Assembly: GCF_023100805.1 (NCBI RefSeq)
Contig: NZ_CP095855.1
Span: 3,761,001-3,825,000 of the forward strand
Direction: 5' to 3'
Source of the DNA: Chitinophaga filiformis
Lineage (GTDB): Bacteria; Bacteroidota; Bacteroidia; Chitinophagales; Chitinophagaceae
DNA length: 64,000 nucleotides
Shown here: one piece after another, positions 8,727 through 17,300 of the stretch
Position numbering within the stretch: position 1 is the stretch's first letter
Layout of the letters: each line of letters opens with the position of its first letter
Translations under genes and position numbers: made by a program
Notes under the pieces: model-generated
What the model was told of the DNA's origin: nothing
The model's input: the letters and a program-made list of their open reading frames with translations, nothing else
Database searches by the model: none

Positions 8727-10217
8727 ATGCAACACCCCAACATTGATTATAAGGAACGTTATGAACAGGCTGAACAAACCATCAGCCAGTTAAAGCATGA
8801 GCTGGCAGTATTGAAGAAAATGATCTTTGGGAGCCGTCACGAGAAGTTTGTTTCCACAGAGGCATCAGTACAGCAACTATCACTGGATATAAAAGCTGAT
8901 CAAATACTCACCAGCAGTGTTGTAAGCGCCCAGAGAATCTCCTACACCCGCAACAAAATCAATACAGAACCGGTTGCGCACCCAGGGAGAAATAAACTAC
9001 CCGATCACTTACGCAGAGAGGAAATTATCATTGACCCGATAGATCTTCCACAAGGAAGCAAGAGGATTGGACAACTGGAAACAGAGGTTTTGGAATACAA
9101 GGCCGCAGAACTATATGTTAAACGATACATCCGACCCAAGTACCTGGCACCGGAATCTAATGCAGCGGACTCCTCCCAGATAATAACAGCACCATTGCCA
9201 GACATGCCATTGCCGAAATGCATTGCAGGACCGGGGTTGTTAGCACAAATGATCATCGATAAATTTGTTGATCACCTGCCGCTGCATCGTCAAATGCAAC
9301 GTTTTGAGCGTTCCGGGGTAAAACTTCCGTACTCGACGTTGACAGATTGGGTTGGTGCTGCAGCTAACCTGATAACGCCTCTTTATGGATCTCTCGTCGA
9401 TCAGGTACTTAATGCTGACTACATACAGTGCGACGAGAGTCCCATGCCAGTGCTGGACAAGGATAAGAAAGGAAAAACTCATCGAGGCTTCTTTTGGGCC
9501 TATCAGGACAGTATAAACAAGCTGGTCGTCTTCGATTACCAGGAGGGGCGCAATAAATATGGCCCCACGCAAATGTTACAAAAATTTAAAGGTACAATCC
9601 AGACGGATGGTTACCAGGTCTACGATGCGATTGCCGAAAGCAGTGGCATAAATCTCATCCATTGCATGGCTCACGCACGGAGATATTTTGTGGATGCGCT
9701 TGAGCATGATCGCAGCCGTGCAGAGCATGTTCTTCAGCAAATACAGCTACTCTATGAAATAGAGCGGGAATGCAATGCTCAGGCATATGATATAGCAGAT
9801 CGGAAATCTAACCGTTTTGAAAAGGCTGTTCCTATCCTCACAGAATTAGGGATATGGATGATTAAACAGTATCCACAAGTTCTTCCTAAGAGCCCAATTG
9901 GACAAGCACTAGCTTATAGCATAAAAAGATGGGATAAACTATGCGCATATGCTCAAACAGGACATCTGTTGCCAGATAACAACCCGATTGAAAACTCCAT
10001 AAGACCTATAGCACTGGGTCGAAAAAATCACCTGTTTGCGGGCTCACACGAAGCCGCGAGGAGATCCGCAATGCTATATAGCTTGCTTGGGACTTGTAAA
10101 ATGCATAAGGTTGACCCAGTAGAATGGTTACAGAATGTGCTCAGTAGAATAGCCAGCCATCCTGTAAACCGAATCAAAGAACTTCTTCCGCATAACTGGA
10201 AACTTGAGCAAAGCTAA
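8727..10217 (+). CDS. tnpC: IS66 family transposase (DDE)
   Basis: 496-residue transposase when started at ATG 8727; a TTG at 8715 is possible but less likely. It has an N-terminal coiled coil (KERYEQAEQTISQLKHELAV) leading into the IS66 motif KKMIFGSRHEKF, then a zinc-finger-like region without the usual cysteines, then the DDE core: first Asp in YIQCDESP, second in IQTDGYQVYD, Glu in NNPIENSIRPIALGRKN. HCMAHARRYF is also family-typical. All catalytic residues are present and the frame is intact, so the enzyme is probably functional. It cuts and rejoins the element ends at 7905 and 10262. Confidence 0.95.
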   Translation: MQHPNIDYKERYEQAEQTISQLKHELAVLKKMIFGSRHEKFVSTEASVQQLSLDIKADQILTSSVVSAQRISYTRNKINTEPVAHPGRNKLPDHLRREEIIIDPIDLPQGSKRIGQLETEVLEYKAAELYVKRYIRPKYLAPESNAADSSQIITAPLPDMPLPKCIAGPGLLAQMIIDKFVDHLPLHRQMQRFERSGVKLPYSTLTDWVGAAANLITPLYGSLVDQVLNADYIQCDESPMPVLDKDKKGKTHRGFFWAYQDSINKLVVFDYQEGRNKYGPTQMLQKFKGTIQTDGYQVYDAIAESSGINLIHCMAHARRYFVDALEHDRSRAEHVLQQIQLLYEIERECNAQAYDIADRKSNRFEKAVPILTELGIWMIKQYPQVLPKSPIGQALAYSIKRWDKLCAYAQTGHLLPDNNPIENSIRPIALGRKNHLFAGSHEAARRSAMLYSLLGTCKMHKVDPVEWLQNVLSRIASHPVNRIKELLPHNWKLEQS

Positions 10218-10241
10218 GCCACTCCTGAATTATTACATATA

Positions 10242-10262
10242 TGCAGTTGCTCGTAGGTATAC
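10242..10262 (-). repeat. IS66 right terminal inverted repeat
   Basis: Contains GTTGCTCGTAGGTATAC; the reverse complement matches the left end at 18 of 21 positions. Confidence 0.88.
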
Positions 10263-10270
10263 AAACCGGG
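10263..10270. repeat. Right target-site duplication of the IS66 element
   Basis: AAACCGGG, identical to 7897-7904. Confidence 0.93.
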
Positions 10271-10346
10271 ACTTGCAAGAGTAGTTTCATCACGAAACGA
10301 CTAGCTGCCAGTGTTGCGGCTGTATTCTATACGCTTAATTGCAAAA
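10271..10346 (-). pseudogene. Possible further fragment of the decayed IS256 transposase
   Basis: If the IS66 element and one copy of its duplication are removed, the minus-strand frame that spells YPYVVNS continues into this stretch (reading RDETTLASPGFIKHYLR before YPYVV, with stop codons). Its match to the family is weak, so assignment rests on continuity with the clearer relic at 7577-7904. Confidence 0.4.
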
Positions 10347-11054
10347 ATGATCAAACGTTACATAATATTTATTATCCCTGTTATATTCTCATCTTTCACT
10401 GCATGCAGGCCTTACGAAGGGATCAGAAAGTTCAATGGATTTAACTTTCATCGTATGGAGCCTATCGCGGCAATTGACCCTACTTTACAGATATGCGTAA
10501 CCTATTCCGCCGGAAACATTGTGAAGGTGAATTTTAAAGATAACTCCCGGCAACTTCTTTCAGATACGGTAATTTACAAAAACAGTGCGGTCTTTCTCTT
10601 TCAAAATCATCCAGAGAACGATCAGTTGTCCAGCGACAGTACAGTAAGAATCATTGCAAAAATTTCAGATACAGTCAGAACTTTTATTTTCGGAAAACAC
10701 CATGATCGGTATCGGCTGTTCTTCGTAGAAACACCGTTGAATGACTCGGTTATTAGCTATCAGTACGTTTACAGTTCGGACATAACTGACGTCAATATAA
10801 GCGAGAAGTTAATGGATGCACTGACGTCTTTTAAACAACATGTAGAGTTTTACGATTTCGCTCATGAAATAACCTTTAGGTACGATAAAAAATGTATGTA
10901 CTATACAATTGTGGAAAACTATGGTGATTGGAAGGCAGGGAATTTCCCTGATACGCTTCATGATATATACGGAAGTATATATTTGGATAAATACAGAATA
11001 GAAATGCGAGAACTAGTACCGGGATTTAAACTGTATTTACACGATAAGGATTAA
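10347..11054 (+). CDS. Putative lipoprotein of unknown function
   Basis: 235 residues from ATG 10347, chosen over the upstream TTG-type start at 10311 because it gives a clean lipoprotein signal: MIKRYIIFIIPVIFSSFTAC, with the lipobox cysteine at residue 20. No known domain is recognised; the mature part is mixed alpha/beta in character with many Asp and Tyr. It stands alone just right of the insertion-element cluster. No convincing ribosome-binding site is visible, and the gene may have lost its original promoter context to the insertions. Cellular location by inference: anchored in the inner or outer membrane, facing the periplasm. Confidence 0.6.
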   Translation: MIKRYIIFIIPVIFSSFTACRPYEGIRKFNGFNFHRMEPIAAIDPTLQICVTYSAGNIVKVNFKDNSRQLLSDTVIYKNSAVFLFQNHPENDQLSSDSTVRIIAKISDTVRTFIFGKHHDRYRLFFVETPLNDSVISYQYVYSSDITDVNISEKLMDALTSFKQHVEFYDFAHEITFRYDKKCMYYTIVENYGDWKAGNFPDTLHDIYGSIYLDKYRIEMRELVPGFKLYLHDKD

Positions 11055-11084
11055 GGACCAGCCAAATACAAAATGTAAAATGGG

Positions 11085-11116
11085 TTGTTCCGGCTCCAAA
11101 TATTTCCCTAGCTTTG
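11085..11116 (+). promoter_or_regulatory. Bacteroidota-type promoter
   Basis: TAGCTTTG (11109-11116) matches the -7 consensus TAnnTTTG, with TTG at 11085-11087 about 21 nt upstream as the -33 element. The SRPBCC gene starts 16 nt downstream, giving a very short leader. Confidence 0.6.
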
Positions 11117-11132
11117 CCCCCTAAATACGCAC

Positions 11133-11513
11133 ATGAAAGATTACAAAAAGCATTTCATCATCCCGGCTCCGCCGGAAGACCTATATAAAGCGCTCACCAA
11201 TCCAAGCACGATCCAGCTCTGGAGCGGCGAACCCGCCGAGATGTCCACTGAGCCTGGCACTGAATTCTCCCTGTGGGAAGACAGCATTGTTGGTATGAAC
11301 CTCGAATTTGAAGAAGACAAGAAGATCGTCCAGGAATGGTACTTCGGGGAGCAGGAAGAGGCGTCTATCGTTACGATCATCCTGCATCCGAATAAAAAAG
11401 GCACAGATGTGGAGCTAAGGCATACAAACATCCCTGACGAAGCGTACGACGATATCATCGAAGGATGGAATAACGCTTACTTCGGCGCTTTGATTGATTT
11501 CTACACCGAATAG
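11133..11513 (+). CDS. SRPBCC-domain protein
   Basis: 126-residue START/Bet v1-like (SRPBCC, AHSA1-like) protein. Opening block FIIPAPPEDLYKALTNPSTIQLWSG is the typical first strand-helix of the fold (P...V..ALT.P..I..W), and the C-terminal helix EGWNNAYFGALIDFYTE is also typical. These proteins bind hydrophobic ligands or act as chaperone activators; no substrate can be assigned. It overlaps nothing and is followed 2 nt later by the next gene, so the two form an operon. Confidence 0.8.
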   Translation: MKDYKKHFIIPAPPEDLYKALTNPSTIQLWSGEPAEMSTEPGTEFSLWEDSIVGMNLEFEEDKKIVQEWYFGEQEEASIVTIILHPNKKGTDVELRHTNIPDEAYDDIIEGWNNAYFGALIDFYTE

Positions 11514-11515
11514 TT

Positions 11516-11986
11516 ATGAAAGCCGCTACCGTTGCCGAGTTAAAGAAGGAATTACAGGAAGTCCCACCAGCCCAGCTGGTGGAATTATGCCTGCGTCTGG
11601 CAAAGTTCAAAAAAGAGAACAAGGAACTGCTCAACTACCTCTTATTCGAATCACACGATCTCCAGGCATACATTGAAGCAGTAAAAGAGGAGATGGACGA
11701 GGCCTTTGCCGAATCTCCCAGGCAGAATATTTATTTTATAAAAAAACACCTGAGGAAGATACTTCGCGCTACGAACAAGCATATCAAATACACCGGCTCT
11801 AAACAGGCCGAGGTGGAGTTGCTGCTATATTATTGTATGAAGATTAAAAAAGCAGGTATTAAAGTAGGAGAGAGCGTAGCGCTGACCAAACTTTATCTGC
11901 AGCAGGTGAAAAAGATAGAGAAGTCTATTTCACTACAGCACGAGGACCTACAGCATGATTATAAACGGCAACTGGAGAGGCTGTAA
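11516..11986 (+). CDS. Conserved hypothetical helical protein
   Basis: 156 residues, strongly helical and charged, rich in Lys and Glu (for example AELKKELQEV, LAKFKKENKELLNYLLF). No signal peptide or membrane segment, so probably cytosolic. It starts 2 nt after the stop of the SRPBCC gene and is presumably translated from the same transcript. I do not recognise a characterised family. Its stop is one base away from the stop of the convergent gene at 11988. Confidence 0.7.
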   Translation: MKAATVAELKKELQEVPPAQLVELCLRLAKFKKENKELLNYLLFESHDLQAYIEAVKEEMDEAFAESPRQNIYFIKKHLRKILRATNKHIKYTGSKQAEVELLLYYCMKIKKAGIKVGESVALTKLYLQQVKKIEKSISLQHEDLQHDYKRQLERL

Positions 11987-11987
11987 T

Positions 11988-12260
11988 TTATTCAGCCCCT
12001 TCAGTCATATCCATTTCAGTTAATTTACTAACACCAGCATATTCAGCGGCTGCTTCGGGACATAAAACTGCACCCAGGGAAGCAACTACTTTCTTCGCCA
12101 GCAGGTCAATATCAGCAGTACTGGTAGTCAGGAAAGAAGGGGTATGTTCCCTCATTTGTTTCAGCAGGTTATTCTTGTGTTGTATAGAGATACCGGCAAG
12201 TTCTTTCAATCTTTCAGTAGTCGTATTATACAATTCTTCGTAATAAAAAAGGATATTCAT
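11988..12260 (-). CDS. Small hypothetical protein
   Basis: 90 residues, soluble, helical N-terminus (YYEELYNTTTERLKELAGI) and acidic C-terminus (MDMTEGAE). No known domain recognised. Convergent with 11516-11986. Coding is supported by a plausible ATG start and codon use like the neighbours, but function is unknown. Confidence 0.55.
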   Translation of the reverse strand: MNILFYYEELYNTTTERLKELAGISIQHKNNLLKQMREHTPSFLTTSTADIDLLAKKVVASLGAVLCPEAAAEYAGVSKLTEMDMTEGAE

Positions 12261-12337
12261 AAAGCACTTATTTGAAAGACAAATGTATGCCTTAGGCTAT
12301 AATGAAAGCTATATAGAAATCTTATGATCCATAAGAT

Positions 12338-13234
12338 TTAGTTATAGATCGACTTCGCTAATCTGATAAAGCGCTTATTTAGCTCGCTGGTTTCCCCTTT
12401 CCGCTGAATGAAGTAAAAACTACGCTCAATACGCAATCCTTCAAAATTGAGCACGGCCAGTTCTCCCAGTTGCAGCTCCTTTACGATAGACCTGGTGGAG
12501 AGGAAACCCACACAACCGGATTCTACCAGGAAGTTCTTCAGGGCTTCAGTTCCCCCCAGGCGTGCATTGATCTGCAGATCGTCCAGGTTGATCTTACTTT
12601 TCATCAGGCCTTGCTTGATCGCCTCCAGGGTACCGCTGCCGCGTTCACGTATGGCCAGGGGCATGTTCAGGATCTCCTTGAGCAGATATTCTTTCTTCTT
12701 TACCAGCGGGTTATTGTGACTGCAAACGGCTACGATCTGGTCTTTCAGGAAGGGCAGATAGGTCACATTGCTCAGCTTGCCCTTTTCCTCGGTTACCCCG
12801 ATATTAATCTCTTTGTTTATCAAGGCGTCCAGTACGATCTCGCTGTTCCTGTTCAGGAGGGATATTTCTACCCGGGGATATTCCTGGTTAAAGGCAGACA
12901 TGACACGGGGAAGTATATACAAGGCGGCCGTCGTACTGGCGCCGAGGTTGAGTACCCCGCTGGCCTGTAATTTGTCCTTCATCACAGATATATCGAATTC
13001 CGTCTCCTGCTGTATCGTCTTCACCGTCAGCAGCCTTTTGTACAACAGTTGCCCCGCTTCCGTCAGTTCTATATGTAAGCCCTTCCGCTCGAACAACTTA
13101 GTTTGATACTGCTCTTCCAGACTCTTAATATGCCCGCTCACTGCCGGTTGGGAAATGAACAATACCTCGCTGGCCCTGGAAAAACTTTTCTCCCGGGCTA
13201 CCTCCATAAATACCAGATGTCGGGTCGATAACAT
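12338..13234 (-). CDS. LysR-family transcriptional regulator
   Basis: 298-residue LysR-type regulator. The start is placed at ATG 13234 because the family winged helix begins right there (MLSTRHLVFMEVAREKSFS, then ASEVLFISQPAVSGHIKSLE with the recognition helix); the longer reading to 13288 adds 18 residues without family support. Effector-binding domain at about residues 90-295. Such proteins usually control a divergent neighbour and themselves. Here the divergent genes are two small membrane proteins (13438, 13803), and the 200-nt gap contains inverted repeats overlapping a promoter. The effector cannot be told from sequence. Confidence 0.9.
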   Translation of the reverse strand: MLSTRHLVFMEVAREKSFSRASEVLFISQPAVSGHIKSLEEQYQTKLFERKGLHIELTEAGQLLYKRLLTVKTIQQETEFDISVMKDKLQASGVLNLGASTTAALYILPRVMSAFNQEYPRVEISLLNRNSEIVLDALINKEINIGVTEEKGKLSNVTYLPFLKDQIVAVCSHNNPLVKKKEYLLKEILNMPLAIRERGSGTLEAIKQGLMKSKINLDDLQINARLGGTEALKNFLVESGCVGFLSTRSIVKELQLGELAVLNFEGLRIERSFYFIQRKGETSELNKRFIRLAKSIYN

Positions 13235-13343
13235 AAGGGTCGTATTTACAACCAAGGTATTCAAAATAGCTAACTGCTCCAACAGCACATCCCCTTTAAA
13301 AATTTATTGATCACAATATCAGTCACTTACATTTATTTATTAA

Positions 13344-13369
13344 CTGAAACTTTCAGAATATTTTGAAAG
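13344..13369. promoter_or_regulatory. Inverted repeats, candidate LysR operator
   Basis: CTGAAA-C-TTTCAG (13344-13356) and CTTTCA-N8-TGAAAG (13350-13369) overlap each other and the -33 element of the next promoter. The T-N11-A style dyad in the gap between a LysR gene and its divergent targets is where the regulator would be expected to bind. Confidence 0.55.
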
Positions 13370-13393
13370 TTCGAATATTAATACCTAGGTTTG
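13362..13393 (+). promoter_or_regulatory. Strong Bacteroidota promoter for the membrane-protein pair
   Basis: -33 box TTTG at 13362-13365 and -7 box TAGGTTTG at 13386-13393, spaced 20 nt, an exact match to TTTG-N19-21-TAnnTTTG. It lies 44 nt before the ATG at 13438. Confidence 0.75.
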
Positions 13394-13437
13394 TATCACA
13401 AAAGCAACCTTCTGCCAGTCACCTAAATGTATCCGGT

Positions 13438-13791
13438 ATGAACACACTCGCTTACATCATTTATCTCCTAATCACCTACCTGATAACTGTGCGTGTGGGC
13501 TTGGTTTTTTACCGTAACGGGCGACTATTCATCCTGGATCTGCTGAAGAACGACGTTACCCTTACCGACGCCATCAACCGCATTTTACTCGTCGGTTATT
13601 ACCTGGTCAACCTTGGGTATGCAGCGCTGATGATCAGCACCTGGGATACGATCCTCAGCTGGACAGCGCTCTTGTCGTCAATAACGGTCATGACCGGAAA
13701 AATAGTGCTCACACTGGCCATCATGCATTATTTCAACATGCTGGTGATCTATCTTATCAGTAAACGTAATAAATCAATTCTTCACCCTTAA
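13438..13791 (+). CDS. Small integral membrane protein (paralogue A)
   Basis: 117 residues from ATG 13438; the upstream in-frame start at 13363 would overlap the promoter and is rejected. Hydrophobic spans at about residues 3-24, 50-70, and two in the C-terminal half suggest about four membrane segments. It shares its plan with the next gene (IIYLLITYLIT/LIYLPIVIVLT; FILDLLK/FMLDIFH; LLVGYYLVNLGYAALMI/FETGFYLLNLGFAFWVM), so the pair arose by duplication. No known function is recognised. Divergent from a LysR regulator that probably controls it. Confidence 0.75.
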   Translation: MNTLAYIIYLLITYLITVRVGLVFYRNGRLFILDLLKNDVTLTDAINRILLVGYYLVNLGYAALMISTWDTILSWTALLSSITVMTGKIVLTLAIMHYFNMLVIYLISKRNKSILHP

Positions 13792-13802
13792 AACACTGTT
13801 GT

Positions 13803-14195
13803 ATGGAATCGTCTCTGAACTTTATCGCTTACCTGATCTATCTGCCCATCGTGATCGTCCTCACATGGTACGTGGCGCACACTCTGTTTAAAAATAGTAA
13901 AGTGTTTATGCTGGATATATTCCATGGTAAAACTGATATCGCTACCGCCACCAATAAGCTGTTTGAGACAGGCTTCTATCTGCTCAACCTGGGATTCGCT
14001 TTCTGGGTAATGGAAATATCATCCGGCATCAGTAATCAACGCAGCCTGCTGGAGATCCTGAGCGCCAAGATCGGTGGCTTCTGCATCTACCTTGGCGTAA
14101 TGCTGTTCTTTAATCTCTACCTGTTCTTCCGCGGAAGAAGAAAAGCAAGAGCCAAATCACTGTCGCTTGCGCCAGTTCCAAGAATAGAAGAATAA
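13803..14195 (+). CDS. Small integral membrane protein (paralogue B)
   Basis: 130 residues, about four membrane segments, with a basic C-terminal tail (FRGRRKARAKS) expected to face the cytoplasm. It begins 11 nt after paralogue A and aligns with it along its length, though the two have diverged considerably. Probably a hetero-oligomeric partner of A; function unknown. Followed by a hairpin terminator at 14306. Confidence 0.75.
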   Translation: MESSLNFIAYLIYLPIVIVLTWYVAHTLFKNSKVFMLDIFHGKTDIATATNKLFETGFYLLNLGFAFWVMEISSGISNQRSLLEILSAKIGGFCIYLGVMLFFNLYLFFRGRRKARAKSLSLAPVPRIEE

Positions 14196-14305
14196 ACAAT
14201 GGGGCTGTCCCATATCCCTATACCGGTCTTCTCTATTGTTTACACCTCGGCTCCAGGGGCTATGGCAAAAGGCCTGCCCCTTCAGCATATATCGATACAT
14301 ACACA

Positions 14306-14346
14306 GAAACGCCCGCTCCGTTCACGAAGCAGGCGTTCTCTTTTTT
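14306..14346 (+). terminator. Hairpin terminator
   Basis: AACGCCcGCT and AGCaGGCGTT arms (one mismatch) around a 10-nt loop, followed by CTCTTTTTT. It ends the plus-strand membrane-protein operon, just before the convergent hydrolase gene. Confidence 0.65.
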
Positions 14347-14359
14347 AGCAATGACGATC

Positions 14360-17300
14360 TTATTGTATCAGCAATTTCTTTGTGATCACTTGCTCTCCGG
14401 ATACATACTTCACCACATATACTCCTTTAGGTAACTGCGGAAGATCCAACCGTACTTCCGCCTGCGCTTTTGCCGTATATACCTGCCTGCCATGCAGGTC
14501 ATACACAAACACATACCCTTTGCCACTATGGTTGGAGATCATGATCTTCGCCTGTCCGTCTGTAGCCGGATTAGGCAGAATGCGGATCTCAGGTGTTTTA
14601 TCTGCAACAACGGCATCATGCATCACCGCCATTGTAGCAGCGGCTGTATTAGCCAGTATTACAGAACCATAACCTGATGTATTCTGATAGTTGTATAAGT
14701 TGCCAAACCATACTGCCTGGCCATCACGCGTTCCTCCATTGTCATCGTCATCATAACCAACATCAAAACCAAAAGACAGACCCGCTGACGGGGTAATACC
14801 CAGCTGTGACCATGGAATGCTGATCTCCACAGTATAACCGCCGCTGATAGCTGCATACGCATGCTGAACGCCACTGACAGCTACTTTGCTGAACAGTGAA
14901 CTGCTGTTGTACGCCTTGATGAACTGGTTATCATTTCCATCAAACACCGTCAGCTTGTTATTATTCGCATCAATGAATATTTCCACCGCATCATTTTCCC
15001 ATGGATCAGGCGAGTCTGCATACAGGGCGCCATCCAGCACTTTCACGCCAATGTAAAGGTTATTGGCATCCCAGAGCACGCCAAAAGTGGCCGTGTTGTT
15101 CGGCGAGCCTGTTGTCACTTTACTGATACTCTGCGAGAGATTCCAGCTGCTTTCACTCAGGTTGCCGTTCACCGTAATGGTACCTGCTGCAGGACGTGCC
15201 AGTATAGTGCCCGGCTGATTAGGATCCGTCACCGTCCCCACTGTCACCTGTACCTGGTCGCTTGTCGTCAGACTGCCATCGCTCACCGTCAGCTGGAAAA
15301 CGTAACTGCTGCCATTGGTCAGCCCGGAAACGACCGGATTGGCAATCGCAGTGTTACTGAATGTTACTGCCGGACCACTCACTTTGGTCCAGCTGTAGGT
15401 AACAGCATTACCTTCCGGATCCGATCCTGTACCCTGTAAGGTGACGCTGGTGGTATTGGCAGCCAGCGTAACATCTGCGCCCGCATTTGCTACAGGAGGT
15501 TGGTTAGATGCGCCACTGCAGGTAGTCAGATAAACAGTTCCGAATACGGAGGGATTTGAAAACGCTGCTGTATTCGTGGCGAATGATGCGATCTGTGCAT
15601 CGCGTGTACCATTATTGTCATCATCGTCTATCTGTACATCCAGTCCCAACTGTTTACCCAGCGAAGGAGTAGTACCAATGGTCGTCCAGGGAATAGCCAC
15701 TTCCAGGTTATAGCCTGTCGCGGTGGCATACTGCCTGTAATTGATACCAGTCGTCCTGGTCACTGAATTACCTCCCGTATGTACAGTATTATCATTCCAG
15801 CGGAAGCCCAGCTGGAAGTCATTCGCTCCGTCATAGGCAGTTCCTTTACTATTATCGCCATCGATGAATATTTCCACCACATCATCTTCCCACCAGCTGC
15901 TACCGGAATCAGCGATCCTGGTGGCGTCATTCACTTCTACCAGCAGGTAAAGGTTAGTATTATCATACATCGCTCGCCATTTACCTGCATAGTCGGAAGG
16001 AAGACCACCCAGCACAACATTACTGATATTCCTCACCGGGGCGATCGCCCAGGCGCCATCAATCGTTGCATCGATCACCGGAGGCGTACCAGATACCTGT
16101 GCTATCACTGGCGATACACAAGGCGGATTATCATTGTCCGCAATAGTGATCACGGCAACAGTGTCTCCACCCAGATTGTAAGAAGCATCTTTCAGCAAGG
16201 TTAAACGTACTGTTTCCGGCCCTTCGAACACCGCATCATTCACGGGCGTAATATTGATCACTGCAGAAGTCTGGGCAGGTGTCAGCGTAATGGTACCACT
16301 CAACGCAGGACTGGCCGTATAATCGCTCGCGCTGGCCGTACCGGCAACGGTATATTTTACATTGATGCTTTGAGACAGGGAAGAAGTACTTACGGTAAAC
16401 CTGCCCGCCGTACCATTCTCGGAAGCATTGGCGATCGTTGCTAGCACATTGACGCCTGGCAGGATGCTTACCCTCCGAGTTGCGGTAAAATTACCACTGG
16501 CAGTGGTCACCGTAATATTAGCCGTGCCAAATCCCAGCGCAGTCACTTTACCCGTAGCGTCTACGGAGGCTACTGATGGATTGGAACTGCTCCAGGTTAC
16601 ATTCTTATTGGTCGCATCTACGGGTATAATATCCGCTGTCAATTGCAAAATTTGTCCTTCTGTCAGGGTCGTATCATTCGCGGGTTTTATCGTAACACCC
16701 GATACGGGGATATTGATGTTTTGTATGATCAGCTGGAAATTGGTGTTCCGGTTGATATACGCGCCCGATTCCGCATTGGTGACCGTCAGGTTGTTGAAGG
16801 TAGCCGTCTGGGATCCCGCCTGTACATACAATCCGAAACCTCCATATACATCAGCCGGGACATCCCGCACCACCGGATCCAGCCCTGTACCGTCAATGGT
16901 CGTGTTGTTGAACACCAGGTGATGAAGGTTATTCCCATATATCTGGATCCCATCGCGTTGGGAACGAAGGATGGTATTGTTGTCAAACTGCATGTTGAAA
17001 ATACCACTGCCGCCGGCATAGAACTCAATAGCGCCCCGCTTCTGGTTCCAGAGGTCATAACTTGTGCCGCAACCGGTCATCGTGTTCTCATACACTTTAA
17101 TAACATCGCCGGGATATTCAAACGTAAAGCCGGGGAAGTCATTGGTGAAACGGATGGCGGAACCGCCTACGCCATCTTTGATGTAGTTATGATGGATCTC
17201 ATGCCCGGTACCGCCAAACAACGCGATACTACCCGCACGCCAGTTATTTTCGATCGTATTGTACCTGAAAATGTTATTGCGACAGGTCTCATTGTTGCCG

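Larger units (their letters stand above)
7905..10262 (+). mobile_element. Complete IS66-family insertion sequence, 2358 bp
   Basis: The element is bounded by imperfect terminal inverted repeats (7905-7925 and 10242-10262; 18 of 21 positions match after reverse complementing, sharing the core ACGAGCAAC) and flanked by a perfect 8-bp duplication AAACCGGG. Inside are the three canonical IS66 genes in order: tnpA-like, tnpB-like and the large DDE transposase, all intact on the plus strand. Length, gene order and duplication size all fit IS66. Intact reading frames and an unmutated duplication indicate a recent, possibly still active insertion. It landed inside an already decayed IS256-type transposase. 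Confidence 0.93.

Noticed and set aside
10241..10444. 67-codon frame reading out of the IS66 right end
   Set aside because: Begins inside the terminal inverted repeat and overlaps the lipoprotein start; accidental.
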